A stretch of DNA of 64,000 nucleotides from Streptomyces sp. TLI_146 (GCF_002846415.1 NZ_PJMX01000001.1:3596001-3660000); one strand, 5' to 3'. Shown: positions 45,990 through 57,230, counted from the stretch's first letter. Notes: a model not told the origin generated them from the letters alone. Made by a program: numbers and translations.

Positions 45990-46239
45990 TTCGTCTGCGG
46001 GTGTGTGGTGGGTTGCTCGCGCAGTTCCCCGCGCCCCTAGGAGGTACGGGCGATGGCGAAGCCGAGCACTCAAGGGGCGCGGGGAACTGCGCGACCAGTT
46101 GGGGACGGCCCGCAGACGAACACAGCGGGGTGCAGGGGCCGCAGGCCCCGCCAACAGGGTCCGGGGGCGCAGCCCCCGGGAAGCGAGCCTCAACCCCCCA
46201 CCCACCCCCGGAGGGTCTAGGTGAAGGGGCGGGGTGGGG
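45990..46239. repeat. Long inverted-repeat element, copy 3 (convergent junction)
   Basis: TTCGTCTGCGGG (45990-46001) pairs with CCCGCAGACGAA (46109-46120). The inner 20-bp arms 46019-46038 and 46073-46092 are perfect and identical to those of copies 1 and 2. The region 46124-46180 is the reverse complement of the extra module in copy 2. The right edge (46218-46239) has the AGG-rich outer arm, but the matching left outer arm is missing. It lies between the ABC ATPase gene (+) and a hypothetical gene (-). Confidence 0.82.
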
Positions 46240-46242
46240 CCC

Positions 46243-46917
46243 TCAAAGCGGAGACAACGGCAGCGCCCCCACCCCCACCTTCCGAACCGCAACCGACCCA
46301 TACGGCGTACGAAGCCGCAACCACGGCCCCGCCCCCAACAACGCCAACTCCGCCCCGGATCCACCGGATTCAGGGGAACCACGCAAGAACCCCAGGGACT
46401 GCGCCGCATGCACCACCCGAAGCGGCACCTCCGTACCCCCCAGCGTCCGCGACCAGATCTCCCGCCCGATCCGATCCCGCTCGGCCCGCGTACGCGCCTC
46501 CGCGGGCAACGCCTCGTCCCGCGCCCGGAACTCCGCGACGGCGGCCGCGACCACGCCACGTATCTCGGCGGCCGAGGGCAGCCCCGGCAGCTGCCGCCAG
46601 CCACCGCGCGGCGGCAGCACACCGGCCCACGGCGGCCCGGTCACGGCGGCGGGAACGACCACCGCGGACGCGGGCTCGTCGAGCGCCTCAAGGAGATCAC
46701 CCGCCGAGACGGTGACGTCGAGCTCCACCACCGCGTCCAGCCGCACCGTACGAATCGCCAGCACCTCGAACGCCGGCGGACGCCCGAACACCGCCAGCGC
46801 ACCGCCCCCGGCCTGCAGCCGGACGGCCGCCGACCGGTCGTAGTGGATCAGCCGGGCCAGGAAGGCGGCGAGATCCGCCACCTCCCCGGCATCGGCGAAG
46901 CCCAGCTTCACGGTCAT
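46243..46917 (-). CDS. Conserved hypothetical protein
   Basis: The 224-residue protein has no signal peptide, membrane helix or recognised motif. It starts MTVKLGFADAGEVADLAAFL, and contains VELDVTVSAGDLLEALDEPA and EIWSRTLGGTEVPLRVVHAA. The ATG at 46917 overlaps the upstream thioesterase stop by four bases, so it is cotranslated with it. Its codon use is like its neighbours. It ends three bases from repeat copy 3. No function is proposed. Confidence 0.78.
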   Translation of the reverse strand: MTVKLGFADAGEVADLAAFLARLIHYDRSAAVRLQAGGGALAVFGRPPAFEVLAIRTVRLDAVVELDVTVSAGDLLEALDEPASAVVVPAAVTGPPWAGVLPPRGGWRQLPGLPSAAEIRGVVAAAVAEFRARDEALPAEARTRAERDRIGREIWSRTLGGTEVPLRVVHAAQSLGFLRGSPESGGSGAELALLGAGPWLRLRTPYGSVAVRKVGVGALPLSPL

Positions 46918-47381
46918 GCAGCGGCCCGCTCCACGCGATCACCGCGGTCACCGCGACCGCCACGACCGCCCTCGGGCTCCTCCACGTACTCCTGCAGGAA
47001 CGCCTTCTCCTCCGCGGAGATCCGCCGAGGCCGCCCCGCCGCGAGGTCGAACGGCACCACGACCGTCGACGCCCGCACATACACCTGCTCGGGGTCCTTG
47101 ATCTCGTACGCGATCGTCAGCGACGCCGCGCCGATCTTCGTGACCCACGACTCGACGGTCACCGGCTCGTGGCGGTGCACCAGCGGCCGTACGTAGTCGA
47201 TCTCGTGCCGGGCCACGACGGACCCGCCGGAGAACGACGGCGAGCCGTCCCCCGGCGCCAGCCGGAACATGAAGTCGATCCGGGCCTCTTCCAGATAGCG
47301 GAGGAAGACCACGTTGTTGACGTGCCCGAAGGCGTCCATGTCCGACCAGCGGAGCGGGCAGCTGTAGATGTGGCGAGCCAA
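46914..47381 (-). CDS. Acyl-CoA thioesterase (hotdog fold, 4HBT type)
   Basis: The 155-residue protein has the hotdog thioesterase motif: CPLRWSDMDAFGHVNNVVFL with the catalytic Asp, then YLEEARIDFM. It continues with VARHEIDYVRPLVHRHEPVT and ends in a Gly/Arg-rich tail (GGRGGRGDRGDRVE). It hydrolyses an acyl-CoA of unknown type. The likely start is TTG at 47381, six bases after the ettA stop and close to the conserved motif; the frame is open further upstream but overlaps ettA. It sits between ettA and a hypothetical gene in one leftward operon. Confidence 0.85.
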   Translation of the reverse strand: MARHIYSCPLRWSDMDAFGHVNNVVFLRYLEEARIDFMFRLAPGDGSPSFSGGSVVARHEIDYVRPLVHRHEPVTVESWVTKIGAASLTIAYEIKDPEQVYVRASTVVVPFDLAAGRPRRISAEEKAFLQEYVEEPEGGRGGRGDRGDRVERAAA

Positions 47382-47386
47382 GAGGA

Positions 47387-49051
<1,665 letters not shown>

Positions 49052-49172
49052 GAGAAACCGTCCGGCAGTGTGAATCGGGCTGTGGGCAGATACACCCCAT
49101 CTTGCCGTACCGCCACCCCCTGGCGGAAACGGGTACTTCCACGGAACGCCGACCGGCGCCGTCCGGGAACGC

Positions 49173-49210
49173 CAGTGGCCCCGGTGTGCCTGCGCTCACC
49201 GGGGCCACTG
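49173..49210 (-). terminator. Hairpin terminator for the surface-protein gene
   Basis: CAGTGGCCCCGGTG (49173-49186) and its complement (49197-49210) form a perfect 14-pair stem with a ten-base loop. It lies 53 bp beyond the stop of the leftward thioester-domain gene and upstream of ettA. Confidence 0.8.
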
Positions 49211-49262
49211 TCACAGGGTGGTCACTCTGAGTCCACGGTGGGGTGGCTCAGAGCCGCGGGGG

Positions 49263-50702
49263 TCAGTGCCCGGCGGTCCCGGCCTTCTTGCGGCGGAGGA
49301 AGAACACCGCGCCGCCGCCTATGACGACCAGGGCGACAGCGATGCCCGCGATCATCGGCGTGGAGCTGGAGGAACCGGTCTCGGCGAGGTCACCACCGGT
49401 GGTGGAGCCGGACGAGGTGCCGCCCGCCGAGGCGGGGCTGGGCTGCGACGACGGCTTGGTGGGGCTGGGGGTGCCGGCGGTCTTGCAGTCCAGGACGCCC
49501 TTGAACTCCTGCTTGAAGCCGTTCGGCCCAGTGATCACGAAGTCGTACGCCTGGTCCTCGGCGACCGGCACGGTGACGGTCTTCGACTTGCCGGCACCGA
49601 TCGTGTACGAGAAGCCGGCCAGCTTGAAGGTGAAGGCCTCGTCGCCCTTGTTGGTCGCCGTGACGTCCACGCCGCCCTTGGCGCAGTTCTTCGCGGCCGT
49701 CAGGGCCGGAATGGCGCCCTGCTTGGCCCAGGTCGCCTTGGCCGCGGCGGTCACCGTGGAGTCGCTGGACCCGGCGAGGATCTGCGTCTGGCTCTTGGAC
49801 TCACTGGCGAACGCACGGCCGACCGGCACCTGGGTGGTGGCCTGGACGGTCAGCGAGCCGGAGCCCGGCTGGGCGCCGGCGGGCACGTCGAAGAAGAGCT
49901 GCGAGCCGTTCTTGGCGGTCGTGGCGGCCTTGCCCGCCTTGTCGACGACCTTGACGCCGGCCGCCTTGAGCTCCTCGGACGGGGTCACCGAGACCTTGTC
50001 GGCGTTGGTGTGGACGGTCACCGGGCCGAGCTTGGAGCCCGCCTTGCCGGAGACGGCAGGGTTGTCGAGGGTCAGCGAGGCCTTGGGCTCGCCCACGTTC
50101 TGCGCGGACTTGGTCAGCCAGTCCGCCAGGTCCTTGGCCTGCGCGTCCACCGCGTCGACCTGGGCGTGGTCCGAGTAGCGCCAGATGGCGACCTGGGTGG
50201 CGGCGGCGGCCGTGCCATTGGTCAGCTGGCCCTTGAGGCCGGCCGACTTGGCGAGCGCCGTCAGGTCGTTCACCTGCGGGTACGAGTGCTCGAGGATCCA
50301 GCGGATCTTGCCCGCGTCGGGGTTCCCGCTCAGCGAGGTGCCGCTCCAGGGGGTCTCCTGGTACTTCGCGGCGGGCTGGGTCGGGTTGTGGATGTCGATG
50401 CAGTACGTACGCAGGGTGCCGCCGCCGTCGACGACCATCTGGAACAGACCGGCCGAGACGGGCCGGTCGCCGCCCTGCTGGTGGATGACGGCCTTGCCCG
50501 AGGCGTCCGGGTCCAGACCCTTGATGGTGGCGACCGCGCCACCCTGGTGCTGCTGACCGGGCTGGTCGGCGACCGCCGCGCCCGCACCGGCTATGGCGCC
50601 GCCGGCGACCAGACCCGAGACAGCGACAGCCGCAGCGAGGCGTGCGGCGCCGCGCTTGCGTACAGACTTGGGTACAGAAAGCCCGTGAACGACTGAAAAC
50701 AC
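49263..50702 (-). CDS. Thioester (TQxA) surface protein with LAxTG sortase signal
   Basis: The 479-residue protein starts at GTG 50702, after GAAGGGG. A signal peptide ends near residue 45 (GAGAAVADQ). The thioester domain has Cys101 (LRTYCIDIHNPTQ) and Gln170 (ATQVAIWRYSD), expected to form an internal Cys-Gln thioester that can bond to surfaces. Two beta-rich domains follow, then a Ser/Thr/Pro stalk. The LAETG sortase motif (439-443), a hydrophobic helix and RRKK tail come last. Streptomyces class E sortases attach LAxTG proteins to the wall. Adhesion is inferred from the fold. It is followed by a clear terminator. Confidence 0.9.
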   Translation of the reverse strand: MFSVVHGLSVPKSVRKRGAARLAAAVAVSGLVAGGAIAGAGAAVADQPGQQHQGGAVATIKGLDPDASGKAVIHQQGGDRPVSAGLFQMVVDGGGTLRTYCIDIHNPTQPAAKYQETPWSGTSLSGNPDAGKIRWILEHSYPQVNDLTALAKSAGLKGQLTNGTAAAATQVAIWRYSDHAQVDAVDAQAKDLADWLTKSAQNVGEPKASLTLDNPAVSGKAGSKLGPVTVHTNADKVSVTPSEELKAAGVKVVDKAGKAATTAKNGSQLFFDVPAGAQPGSGSLTVQATTQVPVGRAFASESKSQTQILAGSSDSTVTAAAKATWAKQGAIPALTAAKNCAKGGVDVTATNKGDEAFTFKLAGFSYTIGAGKSKTVTVPVAEDQAYDFVITGPNGFKQEFKGVLDCKTAGTPSPTKPSSQPSPASAGGTSSGSTTGGDLAETGSSSSTPMIAGIAVALVVIGGGAVFFLRRKKAGTAGH

Positions 50703-50921
50703 AGAATTCCCCTTCGGGCGAGGAGCTTTCGCGTACGTGCGCGTGGGGGAAGTGCCTCGCCTGCTGACTCAAGTGCCCCGTGAGTAACGGGAATCCTATG
50801 GAGGCCGAGCCTCCTGATCCCCTGTCATGCGATCAGATAACCATTCCGAATCGCAATCGTTATCGCCGGTACCCGTTCCCACCTGGGGTTATCGACAAAT
50901 CTCCAGTACGGAACGGGACGT
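50703..50921 (-). promoter_or_regulatory. Promoter region of the thioester surface protein
   Basis: This 219-bp stretch between ssbB and the surface-protein gene is less GC-rich than its surroundings (ATCAGATAACCATTCC, AATCGTTATCGCC). It probably holds the surface-protein promoter. No second gene is seen. I could not fix a -35/-10 pair. Confidence 0.5.
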
Positions 50922-51533
50922 TCAGGGCGCTGCGGCGGCCACGGCGGGCGGCTCCACGGGAGCCTTCCCGCGCGCCTCACCAGGGCTTTCTCCGGCCGCG
51001 GCCGGACTCGCCCCTGCCGCCCCATCACCCCCCGCTACCGCACCTGCACCGCCCGTTTCGGACCACCCCGCAGCGGCCGTCGGAGCCGGGGGCGGCACCG
51101 CTGTCCGCGTTCGCGAAACGGGCGAACCGCCCTCCCACGCCGGGCCCTTGGGCGGCTCCGTCAGGGACGGATCCGCCTTCACCACGCGCCGGAACGCCGA
51201 CGTCCCCCGGGTCAGGTCGTGGCCCACCGCGATCGCCTCGACGTCGGCCGAGAACCGACGCTGTCCGTCCTGGTCCTCGTCACGCACCCGCAACCGGCCG
51301 TGCACCACCAGCGGTTCGCCCACGGCGACCGAACTCGCCAGGTTCTGCCCCAGCGTCCGCCAGGCCCAGACCGTGTAGAAACTGGAGTGCCCGTCCACCC
51401 AGGCGTCCTTCTGCCGGTCGAACCGGCGCGGAGTCACCGCCAGCCGGAACCGGGCCACTCCCCCCGTCGCCGTCTCCCGGTACTCCACCCGCGTCGCGGC
51501 GTTCCCCACCAGCGTCACCAGCGTGTCGTTCAT
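50922..51533 (-). CDS. ssbB: Single-stranded DNA-binding protein (SsbB type)
   Basis: The 203-residue protein starts at ATG 51533 (MNDTLVTLVGNAATRVEYRE), with GGAG upstream. An OB fold occupies about residues 1-110, with WVDGHSSFYTVWAWRTLGQN and GEPLVVHGRLRVRDEDQDGQ. The C-terminal half is Ala/Pro/Gly-rich and ends EPPAVAAAAP. It lacks the acidic DDDIPF-type tip of housekeeping SSB, so it is a paralogue. Streptomyces SsbB is linked to chromosome segregation in sporulation. The dynamin genes for sporulation septa lie upstream, which fits. The housekeeping ssb is expected elsewhere. Confidence 0.88.
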   Translation of the reverse strand: MNDTLVTLVGNAATRVEYRETATGGVARFRLAVTPRRFDRQKDAWVDGHSSFYTVWAWRTLGQNLASSVAVGEPLVVHGRLRVRDEDQDGQRRFSADVEAIAVGHDLTRGTSAFRRVVKADPSLTEPPKGPAWEGGSPVSRTRTAVPPPAPTAAAGWSETGGAGAVAGGDGAAGASPAAAGESPGEARGKAPVEPPAVAAAAP

Positions 51534-51864
51534 CCCCACCACTCCCCCGTCATGCCGGCCGCGCGCACCCGTCGCACGCACGGCGTCCCCGTCTCGCAGC
51601 TCCGCCCGGCCCAGCCGGCCGATCGAACCCTTGCGCTGTCGATCTCCATGCTGGACCGGGCGGAGGACCTTGCGCCGAGGGCTGTGGACCACCCGGCGAT
51701 TGTGGAAAACCTCGTCACCCGTACGAGGGTTGGCGGGGACGGCGTGCATCGGGCGGCGGGTGGGCGGGGGTCCACCAGGCGGCAGGGGGGCGGGGTCCGT
51801 CACGAGCCCCGGTCCCCTCAGGCCGCCCCGTGGTCCCCTCACGTCACCCCGTCACATCCCCCTC

Positions 51865-54402
51865 TCACGACACCCCCGCCCGCACCCCGGCCCCGCCGCC
51901 GCGCACCGCCACGTACTGCTCGCGCACCTCCCGGTACCGCAGCAGCTCCGCCGCGACCGGGTCCAGGACCTTCGCCCGGCCGCACCCGGCCGCCGCCTCC
52001 CGCAACCGCCGCTCGGCCTCCTGCCCGTAGCGCCGGCCGGGTCCGCGCGCCGCGACCCCGCAGGCCCACTCGACCAGCGGGCCCCCGACGATCCCGGCCA
52101 GCATCACCAGCGCGGGCACAAGGAGTCCGGGCTGGAGCACGCCCACGATCTGGCCGGCGAGCCAGAGCCCGCCCACGATCTGCACCAGCGTCATGGCCGC
52201 CTGCACCAGCACCGCCGCGGGCCACCAGGCGGGCCTGGGCGAGGTGCCCCGCTCCAGCTCGGCCCGTACCGCCAGCTCGTCCAGGGCCTGCGGCAGCCCC
52301 TCGGCGCCCCGCACCGCCGCTTCCCGCACCGCCTGCGCCCAGGGGGCGGGCAGTCCGGTGGCGGCCTCCTCCGCGACCAGGCGTACGGCCTGTTCGACAC
52401 GTTGGCGGGCCGTCACCTCCTCCTCCGGAGGAGGAGTGGGCAGGGGCGACTCGCGGCCCGGGATGCGGATCCGCTCGTACCAGCGCCAGAGCCGCAGCCA
52501 CGGGGTGCCGCAGGCGCGGCCCGCGTTGCGGCGCCACTCGCGTTCGGCCGCCTCCCCCGCCGCGGCCGCGCCCACCGCCGCCGCGAGCCGGTCGGTGAAC
52601 GCCTCCCGGGCCCGCTCGTCCAGCCCCGTACGGCCGTCCGCGACGTACACCGGACGGAGTCCGGCGGCCGCCGCGTCCAGATCGGCCGCCACCCGGCGTT
52701 CCGGGGCGCCGCGCTCCTGCACGAACCGGCTGAGGAGGTCGCGCAGTTCACCGACGCCCTGGCCGGTGAGGGCGGACAGGGACACCACGGTGGCGCCGGG
52801 TTCGCCGTGCTCGCCGAGTGCCATGCCGTCCTCGTCGAGGAGGCGGCGCAGATCGTCGAGCACCTGGTCGGCGGCGTCGCCGGGCAGCCGGTCCACCTGG
52901 TTGAGCACGACGAACGTGACCTCCGCGTGCCCGGCCAGCGGCCGCAGATACCGCTCGTGGAGCACGGCGTCGGCGTACTTCTCCGGGTCCACGACCCAGA
53001 CCACCGCGTCGACCAGGGCCAGTACGCGGTCGGCCTGGCGGCGGTGTTCGACGACCGCCGAGTCGAGGTCGGGCAGATCGACGAGGACCAGCCCCTGCAG
53101 GGCCTCGGCGTTCGGGTCGGTGGGCAGGGGCCTGCGCCGCAGCCTCCCCGGCAGCCCGAGCCGGTCGAGCAGACCCGCCGCACCGTCCGTCCAGCTGCAC
53201 GCGATCGGCGCGGCGGTGGTGGGGCGGCGCAGCCCGGTCTCCGAAATGTGCGTACCGGCGAGGGCGTTGAACAGGGTGGATTTGCCGCTGCCGCTGGCTC
53301 CGGCGATGGCGACGACGGTGTGCCGCGCGGACAGCCGCTGCCGCGCGGCGGCCTCGTCGAGTACGCGTCCGGCCTCGGCGAGCGTCTTCCCGTCCAGCCG
53401 CGTCCGCGACAGCCCGACGAGCTCGCGCAGGGCTTCTAGGCGCCCGCGCAGCTCGCCGCCGTAGGGCCCGCCGATGGGTACGTACGCCTCCACCGGCTCG
53501 GGTTCCTCGACGGGAACCTCCGTCTCGGCGGGCTCGTTCACCCTTCGAGCGATCAGCCCGTCGTCCCAGGCGGGCGCGGACCGCGCGGGGCCGGTGCTGG
53601 GACCGGCACCGGCGGCCGCGCGCGCGTCGGGGGCGCGGCGGGAGGGGCTTCGGCCCGGCCGGGGCGGGATTGCCGCCGGGGCGAAGGCCGGTGGGGGCTT
53701 GGGGGGCGATTCGGGGCGCGGGGGTGCTGCGATGCGGGTGGCTGGGTTGTTCGGGGCGCTGCGGGTGTTGCGGGCGTTGCGGGGGCTTTTCGGGGCGCCG
53801 GTGGAGGGGGGCTTGGGCGCGTCGGCTGCGGACCGGTCGGCCTCCGTCGGGGCGGCCTTGGTCGGGGCGACCTCTGCCGGGACGGCTTCTGCCCTCGGGG
53901 CGGCCTCTGCCCTCCGGGCGACATCTGCCGTCGCGGACCCGGGCGCGTCGGCTCGGGGCGCGCCAGCCCCGGATTCACCAGGTCCGGATTCACCGGGTCC
54001 AGGTTCACCGGCTCCGGACTCCCCACTTCCGGATGTGCCGGTTCCAGGCGTTCCGGCGCCGGGCGTGTCGGCTTCCGGCACGTCGGCCTCTTCCGGCCCC
54101 TCCGGGAGGGGTTCCGTCCGCCGGGAAGGGGGCCGTTCGGCCCAGGGGCGGTCGAAGCCGAGCCACCCCGACGTCGGGGCGACGGCTTCCAGTCGGCCGA
54201 TCGCGGGCCGCCCGGCGGCCCGTACCTCGACCGTCAGCGGTGCGGCCGCCGCCTGCGCGGACTCGGCCCCGCCGTCCGCCGAGGGCTCCGGCTCCCCCTC
54301 CTCCGGAGGGGGAGGAAACCCGGCCCCGGACTCCGGCTCCGGCCCTTCGGGCTCGGGCTGGCCGGCCCCCGGCCGATCCGTCAGAGCGGTCACCCCGCTC
54401 AC
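51865..54402 (-). CDS. dynB: Dynamin-like GTPase with membrane helices
   Basis: The 845-residue protein starts at GTG 54402, overlapping the dynA stop by four bases. A long low-complexity N-terminus (about 1-280, with Pro/Glu/Gly repeats) precedes the GTPase. G1 is [20 protein letters not shown] near residue 368, G3 is [11 protein letters not shown] and G4 is NQVDRLP. A helical region follows, then two adjacent membrane helices ([35 protein letters not shown]) and a cytoplasmic end. In Streptomyces DynB anchors the DynA/DynB pair and stabilises FtsZ rings at sporulation septa. The gene assignment follows the pair's order and the membrane segment. Confidence 0.85.
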   Translation of the reverse strand: MSGVTALTDRPGAGQPEPEGPEPESGAGFPPPPEEGEPEPSADGGAESAQAAAAPLTVEVRAAGRPAIGRLEAVAPTSGWLGFDRPWAERPPSRRTEPLPEGPEEADVPEADTPGAGTPGTGTSGSGESGAGEPGPGESGPGESGAGAPRADAPGSATADVARRAEAAPRAEAVPAEVAPTKAAPTEADRSAADAPKPPSTGAPKSPRNARNTRSAPNNPATRIAAPPRPESPPKPPPAFAPAAIPPRPGRSPSRRAPDARAAAGAGPSTGPARSAPAWDDGLIARRVNEPAETEVPVEEPEPVEAYVPIGGPYGGELRGRLEALRELVGLSRTRLDGKTLAEAGRVLDEAAARQRLSARHTVVAIAGASGSGKSTLFNALAGTHISETGLRRPTTAAPIACSWTDGAAGLLDRLGLPGRLRRRPLPTDPNAEALQGLVLVDLPDLDSAVVEHRRQADRVLALVDAVVWVVDPEKYADAVLHERYLRPLAGHAEVTFVVLNQVDRLPGDAADQVLDDLRRLLDEDGMALGEHGEPGATVVSLSALTGQGVGELRDLLSRFVQERGAPERRVAADLDAAAAGLRPVYVADGRTGLDERAREAFTDRLAAAVGAAAAGEAAEREWRRNAGRACGTPWLRLWRWYERIRIPGRESPLPTPPPEEEVTARQRVEQAVRLVAEEAATGLPAPWAQAVREAAVRGAEGLPQALDELAVRAELERGTSPRPAWWPAAVLVQAAMTLVQIVGGLWLAGQIVGVLQPGLLVPALVMLAGIVGGPLVEWACGVAARGPGRRYGQEAERRLREAAAGCGRAKVLDPVAAELLRYREVREQYVAVRGGGAGVRAGVS
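53969..54073. repeat. Seven 15-bp minisatellite units inside dynB
   Basis: Seven degenerate units of 15 bp begin with CCGGATTCACCAGGT and CCGGATTCACCGGGT and encode pentapeptides such as GESGP and GTGTPG-like repeats. They lie in the low-complexity N-terminal region of the protein. A further group of Ala/Pro repeats lies at about 53861-53940. Confidence 0.75.
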
Positions 54403-56006
54403 CTCTCCTTCTGCAGTAGGGACAGCGCGGCGATCAGCCCGGCCTGGGGCTCGGGGGTCACCCGGAGCGCGTCCAGCGGGGCGAGCCGACGGTCGCGTTC
54501 GGCGTTCAGGACCCGGTCGATGTACGTCGTGACCAGCTCTCCGCCCTGGTCGCGCAGGCGCAGCGCGCGCTGGGCGCCGATGCGCTCGGCGAGCCGCTCC
54601 CCGGCCCTGCGGGCACGGCGCCCGCCGAGGAGCGCGGCCGCCAGCAGCGCCGCCACGGCCTCGGCGGAGGGCGCGACGGCCCGGTCCATCTCCCGTACCT
54701 CTTCCTCGGCGAGCTCCTCCAGGACCCGTCGCCAGCGCCGGACGTCGAGCTCGATGCGCTCACCGGTCTCCCGGTCGCGTACGCCCTCGGCCAGCTCGGC
54801 CGCCGCGGGTTCGCGGCCCCACGCCTCGCGAACCCGTTCGTCGGCGGCGTCGGCGGCGCATCCGAGCAGCTCGGCGAGGCTCTCGCAGAGTGCGTCGAGG
54901 AGCTCGACGGAGGTCGCGTCCCGGGGGTACGCACGCCAGCGGGTGAGCGCGTCCCCGGCGAGCACGCCCCCCGCCTGCAGCCTGCGCCGCACCCGTGCCC
55001 CTTCCCGCTCGTACGCCTCCTCGACCGCACTCGTCATCCGTACGGCGGCGGCGTACTGGGCGGCGACGGCGGAGGCGAGCTCGGGCATACGGGCGTTGAG
55101 CGAGTCGACGACGCCGACGGCGGTACGGACGACGGCCTGCTGCCGGGCGGCCGGGTCCTGGGCCCGGTGGGTGAGCCACTGGCCGAGCGGGGCGACCGCG
55201 GTGGCAGGCAGCAATCCGCTTCCGCCACCGGCCGATTCGGGCAGCTCCGGGATGGTGAACCGGGGCACGTCACCGAGCCCGGCCTTGGTCAGGAGCGCGG
55301 CGTACTGCCGGGACACCTCGGCGATGACCTGGTGCGGCACCCGGTCGAGGACGGTGATCAGCGTGGCGTCGTACTCCTTGGCGGTGCGCAGCAGATGCCA
55401 CGGCACGGCGTCCGCGTACCGGGAGGCGGTCGTCACCATCACCCAGATGTCGGCGGCGCAGATCAGCTGGGCGGCGAGGAGGCGGTTGCTGACGACGAGT
55501 GAGTCGATGTCGGGCGCGTCGAGCAGGGCGAGCCCGACGGGCAGGTTCCGCGAGGTCTCGATCCGCAGCGAATTCTCCGCGTCATTGCCTCCGACGCCCT
55601 CCTCCACCTCCGTTTCTTCGTTCTGCTGGGGCAGCCAGACGCGGGTGAGCTGGGGCAGTACGCGGATCTCGGTGAACCAGTGGTGGTCGTCGGGGTGGCA
55701 GACGAGTACGGGGGTGCGGGTCGTCGGCCGCAGCACGCCGGCCTCGCTGACCCGCCGCCCCACAAGGGAGTTGACGAGGGTGGACTTACCGGCGCCGGTG
55801 GATCCGCCGACGACGGCGAGCAGCGGCGCTTCGGGGTCTTTGAGCCGGGGCAGCAAATAGTCGTCGAGCTGTGCGAGCAGCTCGACCCGGGTCTGCCGCG
55901 CGCGCGCCGCCCCCGGCAGGGGCAGGGGAAGACGCACGGCGGCGACCCTGTCGCGCAGGGCGGAGAGTGCGTCGATCAGCTGAGGCCGTACGTCCAAGGT
56001 CGCCAC
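54399..56006 (-). CDS. dynA: Dynamin-like GTPase, soluble partner
   Basis: The 535-residue protein starts at GTG 56006 ([20 protein letters not shown]). The GTPase has G1 [19 protein letters not shown] near residue 73, the conserved Thr in [11 protein letters not shown], and G3 [12 protein letters not shown]. The G4 region reads ITVLDRVPH, replacing the usual NKxD. A helical stalk follows to the C-terminus, with no membrane helix. It probably works with DynB at sporulation septa. The start has no clear ribosome site. Its stop overlaps dynB (GTGA), so the two are cotranslated. Confidence 0.83.
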   Translation of the reverse strand: MATLDVRPQLIDALSALRDRVAAVRLPLPLPGAARARQTRVELLAQLDDYLLPRLKDPEAPLLAVVGGSTGAGKSTLVNSLVGRRVSEAGVLRPTTRTPVLVCHPDDHHWFTEIRVLPQLTRVWLPQQNEETEVEEGVGGNDAENSLRIETSRNLPVGLALLDAPDIDSLVVSNRLLAAQLICAADIWVMVTTASRYADAVPWHLLRTAKEYDATLITVLDRVPHQVIAEVSRQYAALLTKAGLGDVPRFTIPELPESAGGGSGLLPATAVAPLGQWLTHRAQDPAARQQAVVRTAVGVVDSLNARMPELASAVAAQYAAAVRMTSAVEEAYEREGARVRRRLQAGGVLAGDALTRWRAYPRDATSVELLDALCESLAELLGCAADAADERVREAWGREPAAAELAEGVRDRETGERIELDVRRWRRVLEELAEEEVREMDRAVAPSAEAVAALLAAALLGGRRARRAGERLAERIGAQRALRLRDQGGELVTTYIDRVLNAERDRRLAPLDALRVTPEPQAGLIAALSLLQKER

Positions 56007-56339
56007 ATGCGAAGAATGCCCAATTTTGGCGCCTTTTTGAAGCGTATGGAGGCCTTCGCGCGCCGACCGGACACATGGGGCAGACGGGATGAGTGGGACG
56101 CAGGCATAACGAGTGCACAACACCCGGCGCCACGAGCGTCAAAAGCGCTGCGTGTTCTGCGCTCGCCTGCGATTATCGGTTCGCTTCACCGAACCTCCAC
56201 ATCGTGCCACGCAGGTGAAGCAACCGGGACGAGGCGAGAGGAGCCCTATCCTTGTCCCCGGCAAGGTCACGGCCCGGAGCCCGCTCCGGACCACGCCCTT
56301 GCCCGCCCGGGGGCTCCAGGCCACCGCGGCCGCCATCCG
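56007..56339. other. Intergenic region between dynA and tRNA-Arg
   Basis: These 333 bp hold no convincing gene. They must contain the leftward dynAB promoter and the rightward tRNA promoter. A short imperfect repeat near 56248-56265 (CCTTGTCCCCGGCAAGG) and a short AT-richer stretch (GCGATTATCGGTTCGC) near 56170 are the only marks seen. Confidence 0.45.
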
Positions 56340-56412
56340 GCCCCCGTAGCTCAGTGGATAGAGCAGGCGCCTTCTAAGCGCTTGGCCGCAGGTTCGAGTC
56401 CTGCCGGGGGCG
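56340..56412 (+). tRNA. tRNA-Arg (anticodon UCU)
   Basis: The 73-base gene folds as a cloverleaf. Acceptor GCCCCCG pairs with CGGGGGC. The D stem GCTC/GAGC, anticodon stem GGCGC/GCGCT with loop CTTCTAA (anticodon TCT) and T arm GCAGG-TTCGAGT-CCTGC are all intact. The discriminator is G. CCA is not encoded. It reads AGA, a rare codon in high-GC genomes. Confidence 0.95.
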
Positions 56413-56432
56413 CTTTCGCCCGTGCGGTGTCC

Positions 56433-56458
56433 GGCCCTCCCTCCGGGAGGGCCTTTTT
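56433..56458 (+). terminator. Rho-independent terminator after tRNA-Arg
   Basis: GGCCCTCCC (56433-56441) and GGGAGGGCC (56445-56453) form a nine-pair stem with a three-base loop, followed by five T (56454-56458). This is the clearest intrinsic terminator in the window. Confidence 0.88.
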
Positions 56459-56558
56459 GCTGCTCGGCAGCACCGTAGCGAGGGGGCCGTAGAGGCCGCG
56501 TAAGCGCCGTGCCCGCCCCCGGTGAGTGTCCGACTCGCGCTGCCGCCGCCGCGACGGC

Positions 56559-57230
56559 TTACGACCAGCCGTCCAGCCATACCCGGCCTGCCAAGGCGTC
56601 GTCAGGACCACTGACCGGGTGCAGATAGCGCTGGGGCGGCCAGCAGGGGTGCGCGAACGCGTACAGCGCCTTGGCCCCCAGCATCTGGCCCAGCGCGAGA
56701 TGCACGTCGCTGGTGCGCCAGCCCCGTTGCCGGCAGACCTCGGCCACCGACAACGGGCCGTCGTCAGGGTCCAAGGCAGCCATGAGCTGCGCGATCCTCC
56801 GAGCCCTGATGCCGAGACCGGGTGGTGGCGTCATCGGCTGGCCGGGCGAGATGTACGTGTGCCGGTCCCGATCCGGGATCCACTCCTCGGCAAACAGATT
56901 CGCCTGCTTGCTGCTGTTGCACCGGCGGCATGCGACCACCACATTGTCCGCCGCATCCGCACCGCCCCGGCTGGTCGGCACGAAGTGATCGAGTGTCGCC
57001 TGTCTGCCGAGCAGGAGCGGCAGCGGGATGCCGGCCCTCTCCTCCTCGTCCAGCCCCGCCAGTCCGCAGGCGCAGTGGACACGGACCCGGCAGTACGTGC
57101 AGCGCAGATCGCCGCCGTCGAACCATCTGTGGACCGAGCACGTGGTGGCGAAGGGCCGGGGGCGGCGGGGATTCTCGTGGGGGACGATCGCGTTTCCCTC
57201 GGTCCAGTTCACGTACTCACCGATCGACAC
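56559..57230 (-). CDS. HNH endonuclease domain protein
   Basis: The 223-residue protein starts at GTG 57230 after GGGAGG. The HNH core is LDHFVPTSRGGADAADNVVV followed by ACRRCNSSKQ, with the metal and catalytic histidine in DHF and a preceding Cys pair (CTYCRVRVHCACG). A C-terminal helical region (IAQLMAALDPDDGPLSVAEV) resembles a small winged helix. It differs from the HNH gene at 17428. It lies 146 bp beyond a tRNA gene, on the opposite strand, a place where integrated elements are common, but no integrase or attachment repeat is seen. The role is unknown. Confidence 0.82.
   Translation of the reverse strand: MSIGEYVNWTEGNAIVPHENPRRPRPFATTCSVHRWFDGGDLRCTYCRVRVHCACGLAGLDEEERAGIPLPLLLGRQATLDHFVPTSRGGADAADNVVVACRRCNSSKQANLFAEEWIPDRDRHTYISPGQPMTPPPGLGIRARRIAQLMAALDPDDGPLSVAEVCRQRGWRTSDVHLALGQMLGAKALYAFAHPCWPPQRYLHPVSGPDDALAGRVWLDGWS

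Noticed and set aside
56351..56611. Minus-strand frame over the tRNA
   Set aside because: Overlaps an intact tRNA and its terminator; no ribosome site.
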